From: Azospirillum brasilense | GTDB taxonomy: Bacteria > Pseudomonadota > Alphaproteobacteria > Azospirillales > Azospirillaceae | DNA length: 64,000 nt | Direction of reading: 5' to 3' | Assembly: GCF_022023855.1 (NCBI RefSeq) | Contig: NZ_CP059449.1 | Span: forward strand, 434,001-498,000 | Shown here: positions 36,313 through 47,206 of the stretch, piece after piece | Layout of the letters: every line of letters begins with the position of its first letter | Position numbering within the stretch: the first letter of the stretch is position 1 | Made by a program: the position numbers and the translations under genes | The notes under the pieces: generated by a model | What the model saw: the letters and a program-made list of their open reading frames with translations, nothing else | What the model was told of the DNA's origin: nothing | Databases searched by the model: none

Positions 36313-38322
36313 ATGAGCCTGTTCAACCATCTGCGGGTCGGCACCAAGATCACGGCGGCGAACGCCGGGGTTCTCCTCTTCCTGGTCGCCATCGGCGGCG
36401 TCGGAGTCTACGCGCTGACCGACGCGAAGGACGGCTTCGCGACCTATCAGACGCTGGCCCGGCAGACCACGGAGGTTGGACGCATCCAGGCGACGATGCT
36501 GGAGGTCCAGCTCCAGGCCAAGACCTTCCTGCTGACCGGCAGCGAGGAGACCGCCCACACGGTGGACTCACTGGCCGCCGATCTCGACGGGCGGATCGAC
36601 GAGGCCAAGACCCTGTTCACCGAGCCGACGCTGAACCGCACGGTGACCCAGATGGACAACGAACTGGGCCAATACCGCGAGGCCTTCACCCGCATCATGG
36701 AGTTCCAGGCGACCCGCAACGAGGCGTCGGCGGAGCTTCTGGACCTCGGGATCAAGATGGAGAAGGCGCTCAGCGGCGTCATGGACAGCGCCTACGAGGA
36801 CGGCGACACCGAGGCCGCCTATCAGGCGGGCATGGCGTCCCGCCATTTCCTGTCCGCCCGCAACGCCGTCAACCGCTTCCTGACCGACGGTTCGACGGAG
36901 AGCGCCGACAGCTTCCGCAAGGAGCTTCAGAGCGCCCGCGAACGCGGCAACGCGATGCTCGCCAAGCTGACCGAGCTGGAGCGCCGTCGCGGCGCCTCGT
37001 CCTTCCTGGCCTACCAGCGCGTCTTCGCCACCCAGTTCGAGAAGGTCGTCGTCGCCACCACCAAGCGGGACGAGCTGGTCTCGCAGGTGCTGGAGACGCT
37101 CGGCCCGACCGTCAACGCGCGGGTCGAACAGCTGCGCGACGCCAGCGCCCGCCAGCAGGCGGCGCTCGGCACCACCGCCACGGAGAACATCGACCGCGCC
37201 CGGACGATGACCACCGCCGCCGCCGCGGTCGCCGTCCTGCTCGGGCTGATCTCCGCCCTGATGATCGGGCGCGGCCTGTCGCGGCCCATCGTGTCGATGA
37301 CCGACACCATGACCCGTCTGGCCGGCGGCGACCGCCGGGTGGACGTGCCCGGCCTGGGCCGCGGCGATGAGATCGGCGGCATGGCCAAGGCCGTCGAGGT
37401 CTTCAAGCACAGCCTGATCGACGCCGACCGCATGGCCGCCGAGCAGGCCGCCGAGCATGCGACCCGCCGGGAGCGGTCGGAGCGCATCGACTCCCTGACC
37501 CGCGAGTTCGACCGCATGGTGATGGAGGTGCTGTCCCGCGTCTCCTCCGCCGCCACCCAGCTCAACAGCACGGCCCAGGGCATGTCGGTCACCGCCGAGC
37601 AGACCACCCGGCAGGCCAGCGCCGTCGCCGCCGCATCGACCCAGGCCACCGCCAACGTGGAGACCGTCGCCGCCGCCGCGGAGGAGCTGACCAGTTCGAT
37701 CCAGGAGATCAGCCGGCAAGTCGCCCAAAGCAACAGCATCGCCGGGCAGGCGGTCAGCACCGCCGAACGGACCGACACCACCGTGCGCGGGCTGGTCGAC
37801 GCTGCCCAGCGCATCGGCGAGGTGGTGCAGCTCATCAACGACATCGCCAGCCAGACCAACCTGCTGGCGCTGAACGCCACCATCGAGGCCGCCCGCGCGG
37901 GCGAGGCCGGCAAGGGTTTTGCCGTCGTCGCGTCGGAGGTCAAGAGCCTCGCCAACCAGACCGCCAAGGCGACGGAGGACATCTCCGGCCAGATCGCCGG
38001 CATCCAGCAGGTCAGCCGCGAGGCCGCCGGGGCAATCGCCGAGATCGGCCGCGTGATCGGCGAAATCAGCCACATCTCCACCACCATCGCCGCAGCGGTC
38101 GAAGAGCAGGGTGCGGCCACCCAGGAGATCAGCCGCAACGTCCAGCAGGCCGCCCGCGGCACGCAGGAAGTTTCGGGCAACATCGCCGGGGTGACCCAGG
38201 CGGCGGAAGCCACCGGCGACGCCTCCCGCCAGGTGCTCGACGCCGCCGACGGGCTGAGCGGCGAGGCCGAGGGGCTGCGCGGTTTCGTCTCCCGCTTCCT
38301 GACCGACATGCGGGCGGCCTGA
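36313..38322 (+). CDS. methyl-accepting chemotaxis protein
   Basis: A 669-residue chemoreceptor. TM1 covers about residues 15-36 and TM2 about 298-318. Between them is an all-helical periplasmic sensor of about 260 residues, which looks like a helical-bimodular (HBM) domain. A HAMP domain (about 318-372, [24 protein letters not shown]) leads into the signalling rod. The conserved hairpin tip reads [40 protein letters not shown], given here only as the family landmark in parts: [10 protein letters not shown] and [10 protein letters not shown]. No CheR-binding pentapeptide is present at the C-terminus. The ligand is unknown. A terminator follows. Confidence 0.95.
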   Translation: MSLFNHLRVGTKITAANAGVLLFLVAIGGVGVYALTDAKDGFATYQTLARQTTEVGRIQATMLEVQLQAKTFLLTGSEETAHTVDSLAADLDGRIDEAKTLFTEPTLNRTVTQMDNELGQYREAFTRIMEFQATRNEASAELLDLGIKMEKALSGVMDSAYEDGDTEAAYQAGMASRHFLSARNAVNRFLTDGSTESADSFRKELQSARERGNAMLAKLTELERRRGASSFLAYQRVFATQFEKVVVATTKRDELVSQVLETLGPTVNARVEQLRDASARQQAALGTTATENIDRARTMTTAAAAVAVLLGLISALMIGRGLSRPIVSMTDTMTRLAGGDRRVDVPGLGRGDEIGGMAKAVEVFKHSLIDADRMAAEQAAEHATRRERSERIDSLTREFDRMVMEVLSRVSSAATQLNSTAQGMSVTAEQTTRQASAVAAASTQATANVETVAAAAEELTSSIQEISRQVAQSNSIAGQAVSTAERTDTTVRGLVDAAQRIGEVVQLINDIASQTNLLALNATIEAARAGEAGKGFAVVASEVKSLANQTAKATEDISGQIAGIQQVSREAAGAIAEIGRVIGEISHISTTIAAAVEEQGAATQEISRNVQQAARGTQEVSGNIAGVTQAAEATGDASRQVLDAADGLSGEAEGLRGFVSRFLTDMRAA

Positions 38323-38336
38323 TGGTCTCGTCTTCA

Positions 38337-38373
38337 CCCCCCTCCATCCGATTGCGATGGAGGAGGGGTTTTT
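38337..38373 (+). terminator. rho-independent terminator after the chemoreceptor
   Basis: CCCCTCCATC pairs with GATGGAGGGG-type sequence around a 7-base loop, followed by five T residues. Confidence 0.85.
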
Positions 38374-38438
38374 CTTGCGCCGCGCCGGCCCTGTTGGGCA
38401 AATAGGGTCATTGCGCACCCCGGAATGCTTTTCCCATC

Positions 38439-39077
38439 ATGATCCTGACCCCGATCCCGGCCGAGACGATGCCGGAGGCCCTGGCGACCTTCGAGCGCCT
38501 GCTGGCCGGCAAGCCCCTGCCCCTCGCCGCCTTCCGGCGCATCGCCGCGACGTGGCCGGTGCCCGGCGGCGTCGACACGCCGGAGCAGCGCGCCGAAGCG
38601 GTGCGGCTGGCTCACGCCCACGGCATCGGCACGCTGGACGAGCCGCCGAACGCCTCCTTCATGTGGGACGGCGAAGTCATCCGCACCGACGTGGAATCGA
38701 CGGTCATCGTTCATGAGGTCGCCCATTGGCTGGTCGCCGCGCCCGAGCGCCGTCCGCTCTACGACTTCGGCCTGGGGCCGGGGCCGGAGACGACGCTGCG
38801 CAAGGAGGCGCGCAGCCAGCAGAAGCTGACCTTCGAGGAATGCATGCACGAGGAGCAGCAGACCTCCCTGCTCGGCGTGCTGTGGGAGGCCGAGCTGGGC
38901 CAGCCGGCGATCCTCGCCTTCCTGGAGCAGAACTGGATGGAGCGCTGGGAGCGGGAGAGCACCGCCGCCTTCTTCATCCGCCACGTCGAGGAACTCTTCA
39001 CCCGCGGCCTGATCGACGCCGAAGGCCGCCCGTCCACGGCGCGCGCCTGGGCGGACGGACGGCTGCGGGCTGCCTAA
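38439..39077 (+). CDS. putative zincin-like metalloprotein (HExxH)
   Basis: A 212-residue soluble protein with VIVHEVAHWLV near residue 90, an HExxH zinc-protease motif preceded by a conserved-looking acidic strand (RTDVESTV). A possible downstream Glu ligand lies in FEECMHEEQQTSLLGV. No signal peptide, so it is cytoplasmic. I do not recognise a named family; the HExxH may be catalytic or only structural. It lies between the chemoreceptor and the ABC transporter genes with no tight coupling. Confidence 0.7.
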   Translation: MILTPIPAETMPEALATFERLLAGKPLPLAAFRRIAATWPVPGGVDTPEQRAEAVRLAHAHGIGTLDEPPNASFMWDGEVIRTDVESTVIVHEVAHWLVAAPERRPLYDFGLGPGPETTLRKEARSQQKLTFEECMHEEQQTSLLGVLWEAELGQPAILAFLEQNWMERWERESTAAFFIRHVEELFTRGLIDAEGRPSTARAWADGRLRAA

Positions 39078-39128
39078 AATCTGCACTGCCCATAAATCAA
39101 TCATAAATCCCCTGGAGGCTGGACCGTC

Positions 39129-40295
39129 ATGACCCGCAACCTGCTTACGCTGGCCTCCGCGCTGGCCCTGCTCGCCACCCCGGCGGCGGCGGACACGCTG
39201 AAGATCGGCATGATCACCACCCTGTCCGGCCCCGGTGCGGGCCTGGGCATCGACATCCGCGACGGCTTCGCGCTGGCGGTGGAGCATGCGGGCGGCAAGC
39301 TGGGCGGGCAGGACACCCAGGTCATCGAGGCGGACGACCAGCAGAAGCCCGACGTCGCCGTCGGCCTCGCCAACCGCATGGTCGAGCGCGACCGCGTGCA
39401 GGTGGTGACCGGCGTGGTCTGGTCGAACCTCGCACTGGCCATGCTGCCGACGCTGGCCGGTGGGCAGACCTTCTTCATCAGCCCGAACGCCGGCCCGTCG
39501 CAGCTGGCGGGCGCGCAGTGCAACCCGTATTTCTTCAACGCCGCCTACCAGAACGACCAGATTCACGAGGCCGTGGGCAAGCACGTCCAGGACGAGGGCT
39601 TCAAGAAGGTCTATCTGATGGCCCCCAACTACCCAGCGGGCAAAGACGGTCTGGCCGGCTTCAAGCGCTACTACAAGGGCGAGGTCGCGGGCGAGGTCTA
39701 CACCCAGGTCGGGCAGCTCGACTACGCGGCGGAGCTGGCGCAGCTCAAGGCCGCGGCGCCGGCCGCCGTCTACGTCTTCTACCCCGGCGGCATGGGCATC
39801 AACTTCATCAAGCAGTACGAGCAGGCCGGGCTGAAGGGCGCCGTGCCGCTGTTCGGCCCCGGCTTCTCCTTCGACCAGGACATCCTGGCGGCGGTCGGCG
39901 AGTCCGCGCTCGGCGTGAAGAACTCCGCGCAGTGGAGCCCCGACCTCGACAACGCCGCCAACAAGAAGTTCGTCGCCGACTTCAAGGCCAAGTACGGGCG
40001 CATCCCGTCCATGTACGCCGCCCAGGGCTACGACACGGCGCTGCTGATCGACACGGCCGTGAAGGCGGTCGGCGGCAACCTGAAGGACAAGGACAAGCTG
40101 CGCGCCGCCCTGGCCTCGGCCAAGCTCCAGAGCCTGCGCGGCGAGGTGGCCTTCAACACCAACCACTACCCGATCCACAACATCTACCTGCGCGAGGTGG
40201 TCAAGGGTGCCGACGGTGCGGTGACCAACAAGACCGTCGCCACGGTCTTCACCAACCACGCCGACGCCTACGTCAAAGACTGCCCGATGAAGTGA
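39129..40295 (+). CDS. branched-chain amino acid-type ABC transporter substrate-binding protein
   Basis: A 388-residue periplasmic binding protein of the Leu/Ile/Val (peripla_BP_6) family. A Sec signal peptide occupies residues 1-21 (cleaved after ATPAAA). The mature start TLKIGMITTLSGPGAGLGIDIRDG is typical, as are the SPNAGPSQLAG and NPYFFNAAYQND ligand-loop segments. The ligand may be an amino acid, urea or an aromatic acid; family members vary. It is 22 bases before the livH-type permease gene, so these two form one unit. The rest of the transporter is 4 kb downstream. Confidence 0.9.
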   Translation: MTRNLLTLASALALLATPAAADTLKIGMITTLSGPGAGLGIDIRDGFALAVEHAGGKLGGQDTQVIEADDQQKPDVAVGLANRMVERDRVQVVTGVVWSNLALAMLPTLAGGQTFFISPNAGPSQLAGAQCNPYFFNAAYQNDQIHEAVGKHVQDEGFKKVYLMAPNYPAGKDGLAGFKRYYKGEVAGEVYTQVGQLDYAAELAQLKAAAPAAVYVFYPGGMGINFIKQYEQAGLKGAVPLFGPGFSFDQDILAAVGESALGVKNSAQWSPDLDNAANKKFVADFKAKYGRIPSMYAAQGYDTALLIDTAVKAVGGNLKDKDKLRAALASAKLQSLRGEVAFNTNHYPIHNIYLREVVKGADGAVTNKTVATVFTNHADAYVKDCPMK

Positions 40296-40317
40296 GGCGC
40301 AGGCAGGACGCCGGAGA

Positions 40318-41232
40318 ATGGACGCGCTCCTCCTCGTCGAACAGGGGCTGAACGGGCTTCAGCTCGGCGTGATGCTGTTCCTGATGGCCGCCGGGCTGAC
40401 GCTCGTCTTCGGCATCATGGACCTCATCAACCTCGCCCACGGCACCTTCTACATGGTCGGCGCCTACCTGACGGCGGCGCTGGTCCCGGTGCTGGACAGC
40501 TTCCCGCTGGCGCTGGCGGCGGCGGTGCTGCTGACGGCGCTGCTCGGGCTGGTGGTGGAGGCGGTGGCGCTGCGCACGCTCTACCGCCGCGACCACCTGG
40601 ATCAGGTGCTGGCGACCTTCGGGCTGATCCTGTTCTTCAACGAGCTGGTGAAGATCGTCTTCGGCCCGGTCCCCATCTTCCTGAACCCGCCGGCGGCGCT
40701 GGCCGGAACGGTGGACCTGTTCGGGCTGAAATACCCGGCCTTCCGGCTGGCGATCCTCGCGGTGGGCATCGCCGTGGCGGTGTTCCTGTGGCTGCTGATC
40801 GCCCGCACGCGGGTCGGCATGCTGATCCGCGCCGGTGCCACCAACCGCGAGATGGTGATGGCGCTGGGGGTGGACGTCCGGCGGCTGTTCGGGCTGGTCT
40901 TCGCGCTGGGCTGCGGACTGGCCGGGCTGGCCGGCGCCATGGCCGGGCCGGTGCTGGCCGTTCAGGTCGGCATGGGCGAGCAGATCCTGATCCTGACCTT
41001 CGTGGTCATCGTGATCGGCGGCATCGGCTCGATCCGCGGGGCGCTGGCCGGCGCCCTGCTGGTCGGCATGGTGGACACGCTGGGCCGCGCCCTGCTGCCC
41101 GCCGCCTTCCGTCTGGTGATGGACGCCGCCAACGCCAGCGCCGCCGGGGCCGCGCTCGCCTCCATGGCGATCTACGTGCTGATGGCGGTGGTCCTGGCGA
41201 TCAAGCCCAAGGGTCTGTTCCCGGCACACTGA
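40318..41232 (+). CDS. livH: branched-chain amino acid ABC transporter permease LivH
   Basis: A 304-residue membrane protein with about eight helices. LVFGIMDLINLAHGTFYMVGAY at residues 29-50 is the LivH signature, and the cytoplasmic EAA-like loop appears as ATNREMVMALGVDVRRLF. It forms the channel with LivM. It follows the binding-protein gene closely. Its stop codon is immediately followed by a 161-bp inverted-repeat element, and then queC on the other strand, so the operon ends here instead of running into livM. Confidence 0.92.
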   Translation: MDALLLVEQGLNGLQLGVMLFLMAAGLTLVFGIMDLINLAHGTFYMVGAYLTAALVPVLDSFPLALAAAVLLTALLGLVVEAVALRTLYRRDHLDQVLATFGLILFFNELVKIVFGPVPIFLNPPAALAGTVDLFGLKYPAFRLAILAVGIAVAVFLWLLIARTRVGMLIRAGATNREMVMALGVDVRRLFGLVFALGCGLAGLAGAMAGPVLAVQVGMGEQILILTFVVIVIGGIGSIRGALAGALLVGMVDTLGRALLPAAFRLVMDAANASAAGAALASMAIYVLMAVVLAIKPKGLFPAH

Positions 41233-41393
41233 GGTTCGGGATTCTTGGGGGCAACAAGGGCTTCACGGATTTTTCTGATCCGTGCGCAGCGCGAGACGTT
41301 TCGGCGAGCGCGCGCTGGGCACAGGCAAAAAGAAATCCATGCCTAAATCCGCGAAATCCGTGAAGTCCCTGTTGCCCGCCGAGAATCCGAACC
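41233..41393. repeat. 161-bp inverted-repeat (MITE-like) element between livH and queC
   Basis: The first about 40 bases (41233-41272, GGTTCGGGATTCTTGG...TTCACGGATTT) are the imperfect reverse complement of the last about 40 (41354-41393). The element starts on the base after the livH stop and ends one base before the queC stop codon. The interior is about 80 bp without an ORF. It could be a miniature inverted-repeat transposable element, a REP doublet or a bidirectional terminator. Confidence 0.75.
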
Positions 41394-41394
41394 C

Positions 41395-42090
41395 TCACCG
41401 CGGCCCGTAGGCCACCGGATCGACCAGCCCGGCCTCCTGGAAGCCTTTCAGCCGCAGCAGGCAGCTGTCGCAGGAGCCGCAGGCGGTGCCGTCGGGCGCC
41501 GGGTCGTAGCAGGAGTGGGTCAGGCCGTAATCCACCCCCAGCTCCAACCCACGGCGGATGATGCCCGCCTTGTCGAGGGTCATCAGCGGGGCGTGGATCT
41601 TGAACCGGCTGGTCCCCTCCACCCCCGCCTTGGTGGCGAGGTTCGCCATGGTCTCGAAGGCGGCGATGTATTCGGGGCGGCAGTCCGGATAGCCGGAATA
41701 ATCCAGCGCGTTCACGCCGATGAAGATGTCCGACGCATTCAGCGTCTCCGCCCAGGCCAGCGCGAAGGACAGGAACACCGTGTTGCGCGCCGGGACGTAG
41801 GTCACCGGGATGCCCGTCCCCAGGTCGGCCGCGCTGGCGTGCTTGGGCACGTCAATGGCGTCGGTCAGCGCGGAGCCGCCGAAGGCCCGCAAGTCGATGT
41901 CGGCGATGACGTGGCGGTCCACCGCCATGGCCGCGGCGACGCGCTTGGCCGCTTCCAGCTCCACCGCGTGGCGCTGCCCATAGCGGAAGCTGAGCGCGTT
42001 CAGCCGGTACCCCTGCTCGCGCGCGATGGCCAGCACCGTCGTCGAATCCAGACCGCCGCTGACCAGCACCACCGCATTCTTCGCGTTCAT
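41395..42090 (-). CDS. queC: 7-cyano-7-deazaguanine synthase QueC
   Basis: A 231-residue ATP-dependent enzyme that converts 7-carboxy-7-deazaguanine to preQ0 on the path to queuosine. The PP-loop [16 protein letters not shown] is at residues 8-23, and [14 protein letters not shown] follows. The zinc-binding Cys set is near the C-terminus ([22 protein letters not shown]), spaced as in QueC. It is a single gene inserted in antisense between the two halves of the liv transporter. Confidence 0.96.
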   Translation of the reverse strand: MNAKNAVVLVSGGLDSTTVLAIAREQGYRLNALSFRYGQRHAVELEAAKRVAAAMAVDRHVIADIDLRAFGGSALTDAIDVPKHASAADLGTGIPVTYVPARNTVFLSFALAWAETLNASDIFIGVNALDYSGYPDCRPEYIAAFETMANLATKAGVEGTSRFKIHAPLMTLDKAGIIRRGLELGVDYGLTHSCYDPAPDGTACGSCDSCLLRLKGFQEAGLVDPVAYGPR

Positions 42091-42343
42091 GTCTCAATCC
42101 TTTTCCATGGCTACTGGCCTTTCCCATGGCCACACGGCCGGCCCGGCATAATCCCATCCTTGTCCATGGGTCAACGCCGACGGCAGACGCCGCGCAACAT
42201 CCCCGTGGCCGGATCGAAAAAACCTCAGGCTGTTAACGCTTCGGAAATTCCCGTTAGGGCATTGTTGTTGACACGACGAACTTTCAGAAAGCAGGCATAG
42301 AACCGGCACCGCGACCTCCGCCGGTTGCAGGGGAGACATCGCC

Positions 42344-43720
42344 GTGAATGCAGTCCAACCGCCGCCCAGCGCCCAGGACGAACACGCGGAATCGCCCTGC
42401 ACTGGCCCCACCTGTGACTGCACCGGCGCCGCCAAGGCGGCGGATTGCCAATCCTCCTGCCATCTGAACGACGCGGCCTTCCGGGACCGCGCGAAGGAAA
42501 TCCTGTTCAGCGGACGGGTCATCACTGCCGGAGCGGTGCATCTGATCGGTCTGGAGGACATCCGGGCCCAGCTCGGCGACCGCTGGGAGCGGGTAAAGGA
42601 GCGGGTCCAGATCTACACCACCCGCCTGCTCGAAAAGATGCTCTCTCCTCACGACGTGTGGTTCCGGCACGGCGAGGCCCAATTCATCATCGTGTTCGCC
42701 CACGCGGACATACAGGCGGCCCAGCTGATCTGCGGGAAGATCGTCGAAGACCTTCATCAGGCCTTGCTGGGACACAGCGACACCAGCCAGATCATCGTCA
42801 AGACCGCGCTGGTGGAAATCGACGGCAGCGTCGCGGTCGGCAGCGCACGGTTGGACGACTTGCTGCTCCACGCGGCCTACCCTTCGGAACGACCGTCCGC
42901 CAAGCCGCAGCCCGGGAAGCGGTTCGAGGAGAGGCAGCGCCTGTCTCTGACGGATTTCGCGCTCGGGAACGGTGAGCCGCCGCCGCGGCCCAAGGTGCTG
43001 TTCCGCCCGGTCTACGATGTGCGAAACAAGGTGATCTCCACCTACACCTGCCGGCCGGATCTCCACACCTGCCGGCACATCAACCAGATCACCGCGGATG
43101 ACGTCCTGCAGGAGGAGGCCATCTTCGATTACGACATGGAGACCCTGTGCCATGCCGTCCGCACCTACAATGAGCTGTACAAGAACAAATTCCGTTACGC
43201 CCAGACCATCCCCGTCCATTTCGAGACCCTCGCCTCGGTGCGGCGGCGGCGGGAGTATCTCCAGTCCTGCCGGATGATCCCCAATTGCCTGATCCCCTTC
43301 CTGGCCTTCGAGCTGGAAGGATTGCCGCAAGGCATTCCAAACGGCCGGCTGGCCGAGATGGTCACCATGCTGCGCCCCTTCGGCCGCGCCACCATCATTA
43401 TCCTGAGGGAGGAAACCCCCGACATCGCGGTTTACGCCAACGCCGGCGTCAAGGGCGTCGGGCTGGCCATGGATTTCCGGGACGGCGATCAGCGCTGCAT
43501 CGACAAGATCAACGCCTTCTGCCCCATCCCACGCAAACACGGTCTGTTCGCCTATCTGGACGGCATCCGCAACATCGAACAGTTTCAGGCGGCGATCGAA
43601 GCCGGGGCGGCCTATGTCAGCGGGCCCGTGGTCGGCAAGGATTCCGACGTTCCCGAACACATGCGGCGCTGCACCGAAAAGCAGATGCTGATGAGGGCCA
43701 GAGTCAAGGCACGGCGCTAG
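42344..43720 (+). CDS. degenerate GGDEF-EAL family protein, paralog A
   Basis: A 458-residue soluble protein. Residues about 45-180 resemble a GGDEF domain whose active-site loop is degenerate (VWFRHGEAQFIIVFAHAD in place of RYGGDEF). Residues about 220-440 resemble an EAL phosphodiesterase without the EAL triad or the metal ligands (VLFRPVYDVRNKVISTY; late FAYLDGIRN-x-x-QFQAAIEAGAAYVSGPVV). It is probably catalytically dead and may bind a nucleotide or a partner. It starts at GTG 42344 with a GGGGAG ribosome site. The N-terminus holds six Cys in about 45 residues, not shared with paralog B, which follows directly. Confidence 0.7.
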   Translation: MNAVQPPPSAQDEHAESPCTGPTCDCTGAAKAADCQSSCHLNDAAFRDRAKEILFSGRVITAGAVHLIGLEDIRAQLGDRWERVKERVQIYTTRLLEKMLSPHDVWFRHGEAQFIIVFAHADIQAAQLICGKIVEDLHQALLGHSDTSQIIVKTALVEIDGSVAVGSARLDDLLLHAAYPSERPSAKPQPGKRFEERQRLSLTDFALGNGEPPPRPKVLFRPVYDVRNKVISTYTCRPDLHTCRHINQITADDVLQEEAIFDYDMETLCHAVRTYNELYKNKFRYAQTIPVHFETLASVRRRREYLQSCRMIPNCLIPFLAFELEGLPQGIPNGRLAEMVTMLRPFGRATIIILREETPDIAVYANAGVKGVGLAMDFRDGDQRCIDKINAFCPIPRKHGLFAYLDGIRNIEQFQAAIEAGAAYVSGPVVGKDSDVPEHMRRCTEKQMLMRARVKARR

Positions 43721-43921
43721 CCGGCATAGGCACGTTCGGAAAAGGACGCTTCTTTTCGCATAGACCGTCTGCAAAGGCCGGCCCCACGCTTTCGTTAACG
43801 CATTAGCAAGTGCGAAAGGATCATGCTGTTTGTGCAGTCGATCCATTCAAGTTCGCACCCATTCCAGGGCTGCCCTGCCTTTGGGTTCGCGCTCCCCACA
43901 ACCGGAAAGGGAAGCTCGGCC

Positions 43922-45295
43922 ATGGTCACACACCATCCCTCCGGTCCGGACAACGCCCCACCGAAACACGACGACGGCCTCATCCCGTCCTTGGCTCCGT
44001 CCTCCACCCAATCGATCGACGAGTCCTTCAAGGAACGCGCCCGGCAGATTCTGACGCACAGCCAGACGGTCACCGCGGGGTCCGTCCACCTGATCGGCCT
44101 CGATGAGATCCGGAATGAGCTGGGCGACCGCTGGGGAAGCGTAAACGAGCGGGTGCACGTCTACACCGAGCGCATGCTCAAGAAGGTGCTGTCGCCGCGC
44201 GACGTCTGGTTCCGCTATGGCGAGAACCACTACATCATCGTCTTCGCCCAGGCCGACCGGAAGGCGGCGCAACTGACCTGCAGCAAGGTGATGGAAAGCC
44301 TGCACCAAGCGCTGCTGGGCCACGCCGACACGCGGCGCATCACCGTCAAGACCGCGGTGGTCGATGTCGGCGGCGGGGTCGCCCTGGACACCGCGCGGCT
44401 GGCCGACCTGCTCAAGGACGCCGTCCACAAGCCGGAAGGCGCCGCGCCGGCTTCTCCCGCGGCGGCGGACGGCGCCATTCCGGCGGCGGAGGCGCGGCAC
44501 CCGCACTGGACCGAGATGCCGACGGACACCATCACGCCGCAGAGCCGGCCCAAGGTGCTGTTCCGTCCGGTCTTCGACGTGAAGCACAAGGTGGTGTCGA
44601 CCTACTGCTGCCGCACCGATGCGGACACGGCCCGCTATCTGAACCTGATGGACTCCTTCGACCCGGAGCGCGAGGAGACCGTCTTCGACCTCGACATGGA
44701 GACGCTGAGCCTCGCGGTCAGCACCTACAACGAGCTGTACGCCAACAAATTCCGCTACGCCCAGACCATCCCCGTCCATTTCGGCACGCTCGCCTCCAGC
44801 CGGCGGCGGCGTGAATACATCCAGGCCTGCCGGATGATCCCGCGCGTGCTGATGCCCTTCCTGGCCTTCGAGCTGGACGGGCTGCCGGCCGGCGTTCCCT
44901 ATGGGCGGCTGGCGGAGATCGTGGCGATGCTGCGCCCCTTCGCCCGCGCCGCCATGGTCATCCTGCACGACGACGCGGGCGACCTGTCGGTCTACGCCAC
45001 CGCCGGCGTCAAGGGGGTCGGACTGCGGCTGGACGGGCGGGAGGACGAGCCGCACATCCTGGAGCGGGTGCAGACCTTCTGCCCCGGACCGCGCAAGTTC
45101 GGCATGTTCGCCTACGTGGACGGCATCCGAAACCCGGTGGAGCTGGAAGCGGCGGAGGCCGCGGGCGCCGCCTATCTGAGCGGCCCCATCATCGGCGAGG
45201 ACTCGGAGGTGCCGGAGCACATGAAGCGCTGCACCGAACGCCAGCTCCTCCAGCGGTCGCGGCGGCGGCGCCACCACGACACGCCCTGGGGGTGA
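43922..45295 (+). CDS. degenerate GGDEF-EAL family protein, paralog B
   Basis: A 457-residue paralog of the preceding gene, collinear over nearly the whole length. Shared blocks include GSVHLIGLDEIRNELGDRW, VWFRYGENHYIIVF, RPKVLFRPVFDVKHKV, ETLSLAVSTYNELYANKFRYAQTIPVHF, RRRREYIQACRMIP and the FAYVDGIRNP C-terminal part. The GGDEF loop is RYGENHY and the EAL triad is missing, so cyclic-di-GMP synthesis or hydrolysis is unlikely. ATG 43922 gives the same length as paralog A; an upstream ATG at 43823 would add 33 residues of unlike sequence. A basic C-terminus (RSRRRRHH) follows the domain. Confidence 0.7.
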   Translation: MVTHHPSGPDNAPPKHDDGLIPSLAPSSTQSIDESFKERARQILTHSQTVTAGSVHLIGLDEIRNELGDRWGSVNERVHVYTERMLKKVLSPRDVWFRYGENHYIIVFAQADRKAAQLTCSKVMESLHQALLGHADTRRITVKTAVVDVGGGVALDTARLADLLKDAVHKPEGAAPASPAAADGAIPAAEARHPHWTEMPTDTITPQSRPKVLFRPVFDVKHKVVSTYCCRTDADTARYLNLMDSFDPEREETVFDLDMETLSLAVSTYNELYANKFRYAQTIPVHFGTLASSRRRREYIQACRMIPRVLMPFLAFELDGLPAGVPYGRLAEIVAMLRPFARAAMVILHDDAGDLSVYATAGVKGVGLRLDGREDEPHILERVQTFCPGPRKFGMFAYVDGIRNPVELEAAEAAGAAYLSGPIIGEDSEVPEHMKRCTERQLLQRSRRRRHHDTPWG

Positions 45296-45416
45296 GCAGG
45301 CGGGGCTAAGCGGGCGGGCACCCGCCGTCGGCGCGACCTTTTGTGTTCAAGCCCGCCCATCTGTGCGAAAAGACGGGCCTACCGATTGGTTGACCGCCCC
45401 TCTTTTCCGGCCCTCC

Positions 45417-46432
<1,016 letters not shown>

Positions 46433-46436
<4 letters not shown>

Positions 46437-47206
46437 GCCGCCCGCTATCGAGCCCCCCCCTTCTGAGCACCGATTCGCTGGTCAAGCGCTTCGGCGGGCT
46501 GGCCGCCACCGACGGCCTCTCGCTGTCCGTCGCGGAGGGGGAGCTGCACGCCCTGATCGGCCCGAACGGAGCGGGCAAGACCACCCTGATCGGCCAGCTG
46601 TCGGGGGAACTGACCCCCGATTCTGGAACCATCCTGTTCGACGGGCGCGACGTGACCCGCCTGCCCGTGCACAAGCGGGCGCAGCGCGGGCTGGCGCGCA
46701 GCTTCCAGATCACCTCGATCTTCCCCAGCTTCACCGCGCTCGACAACGTGGCGCTGGCGGTGCAGGCCCACGCCGGGCACAGCTTCCGCTTCTGGCGCGA
46801 CGCCGGGTGCGACCGGCGGCTGGCCGACCCCGCCCGCTCCGTGCTGGAACGGGTCGGGCTGGGCGACCGGGCCGACACCCGCGCCGACGCGCTGGCCCAT
46901 GGCGAGAAGCGGCAGCTTGAGCTGGCGATGGCTCTGGCGACCGGGCCGCGGCTGCTGCTGCTCGACGAGCCGATGGCCGGCATGGGGCCGGAGGACTCGG
47001 CCCGCATGGTCGAACTGCTGCGGGAGCTGAAGGGCGGCGTGACGATCCTGCTGGTGGAGCACGACATGGACGCCGTCTTCGCGCTGGCCGACCGCATCAC
47101 CGTTCTGGTGCGCGGCAAGGACCTCGCTAGCGGTACCCCGGAGCAGATCCGCAACGACCCGGCGGTGCGCGAGGCCTATCTCGGCGACGAGCTGGAGGTG
47201 GCCTGA
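46433..47206 (+). CDS. livG: branched-chain amino acid ABC transporter ATP-binding protein LivG
   Basis: A 257-residue ABC ATPase. Walker A is GPNGAGKTT, the Q-loop region is ARSFQI, the signature is replaced by a LAHGEKRQLELAMAL segment typical of LivG, and Walker B is LLLLDEPMAGM followed by the H-loop His in VEHDMD. It overlaps livM by four bases and shares one base with livF. It energises transport together with LivF. Confidence 0.95.

Noticed and set aside
38439-39077. Assignment of the HExxH protein to a named peptidase family
   Set aside because: Only the HExxH and nearby acidic residues support it; no further family motif could be recognised, so it stays a putative metalloprotein.
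42091-42343. preQ1 riboswitch upstream of queC
   Set aside because: The minus-strand leader of queC is short and shows no preQ1-like hairpin with A-rich tail; the TTGACA at 42268-42273 on the plus strand lacks a good -10.
43847-45277. Minus-strand open frame opposite GGDEF-EAL paralog B
   Set aside because: The same kind of shadow frame appears opposite paralog A, as expected when two similar genes have the same codon bias.
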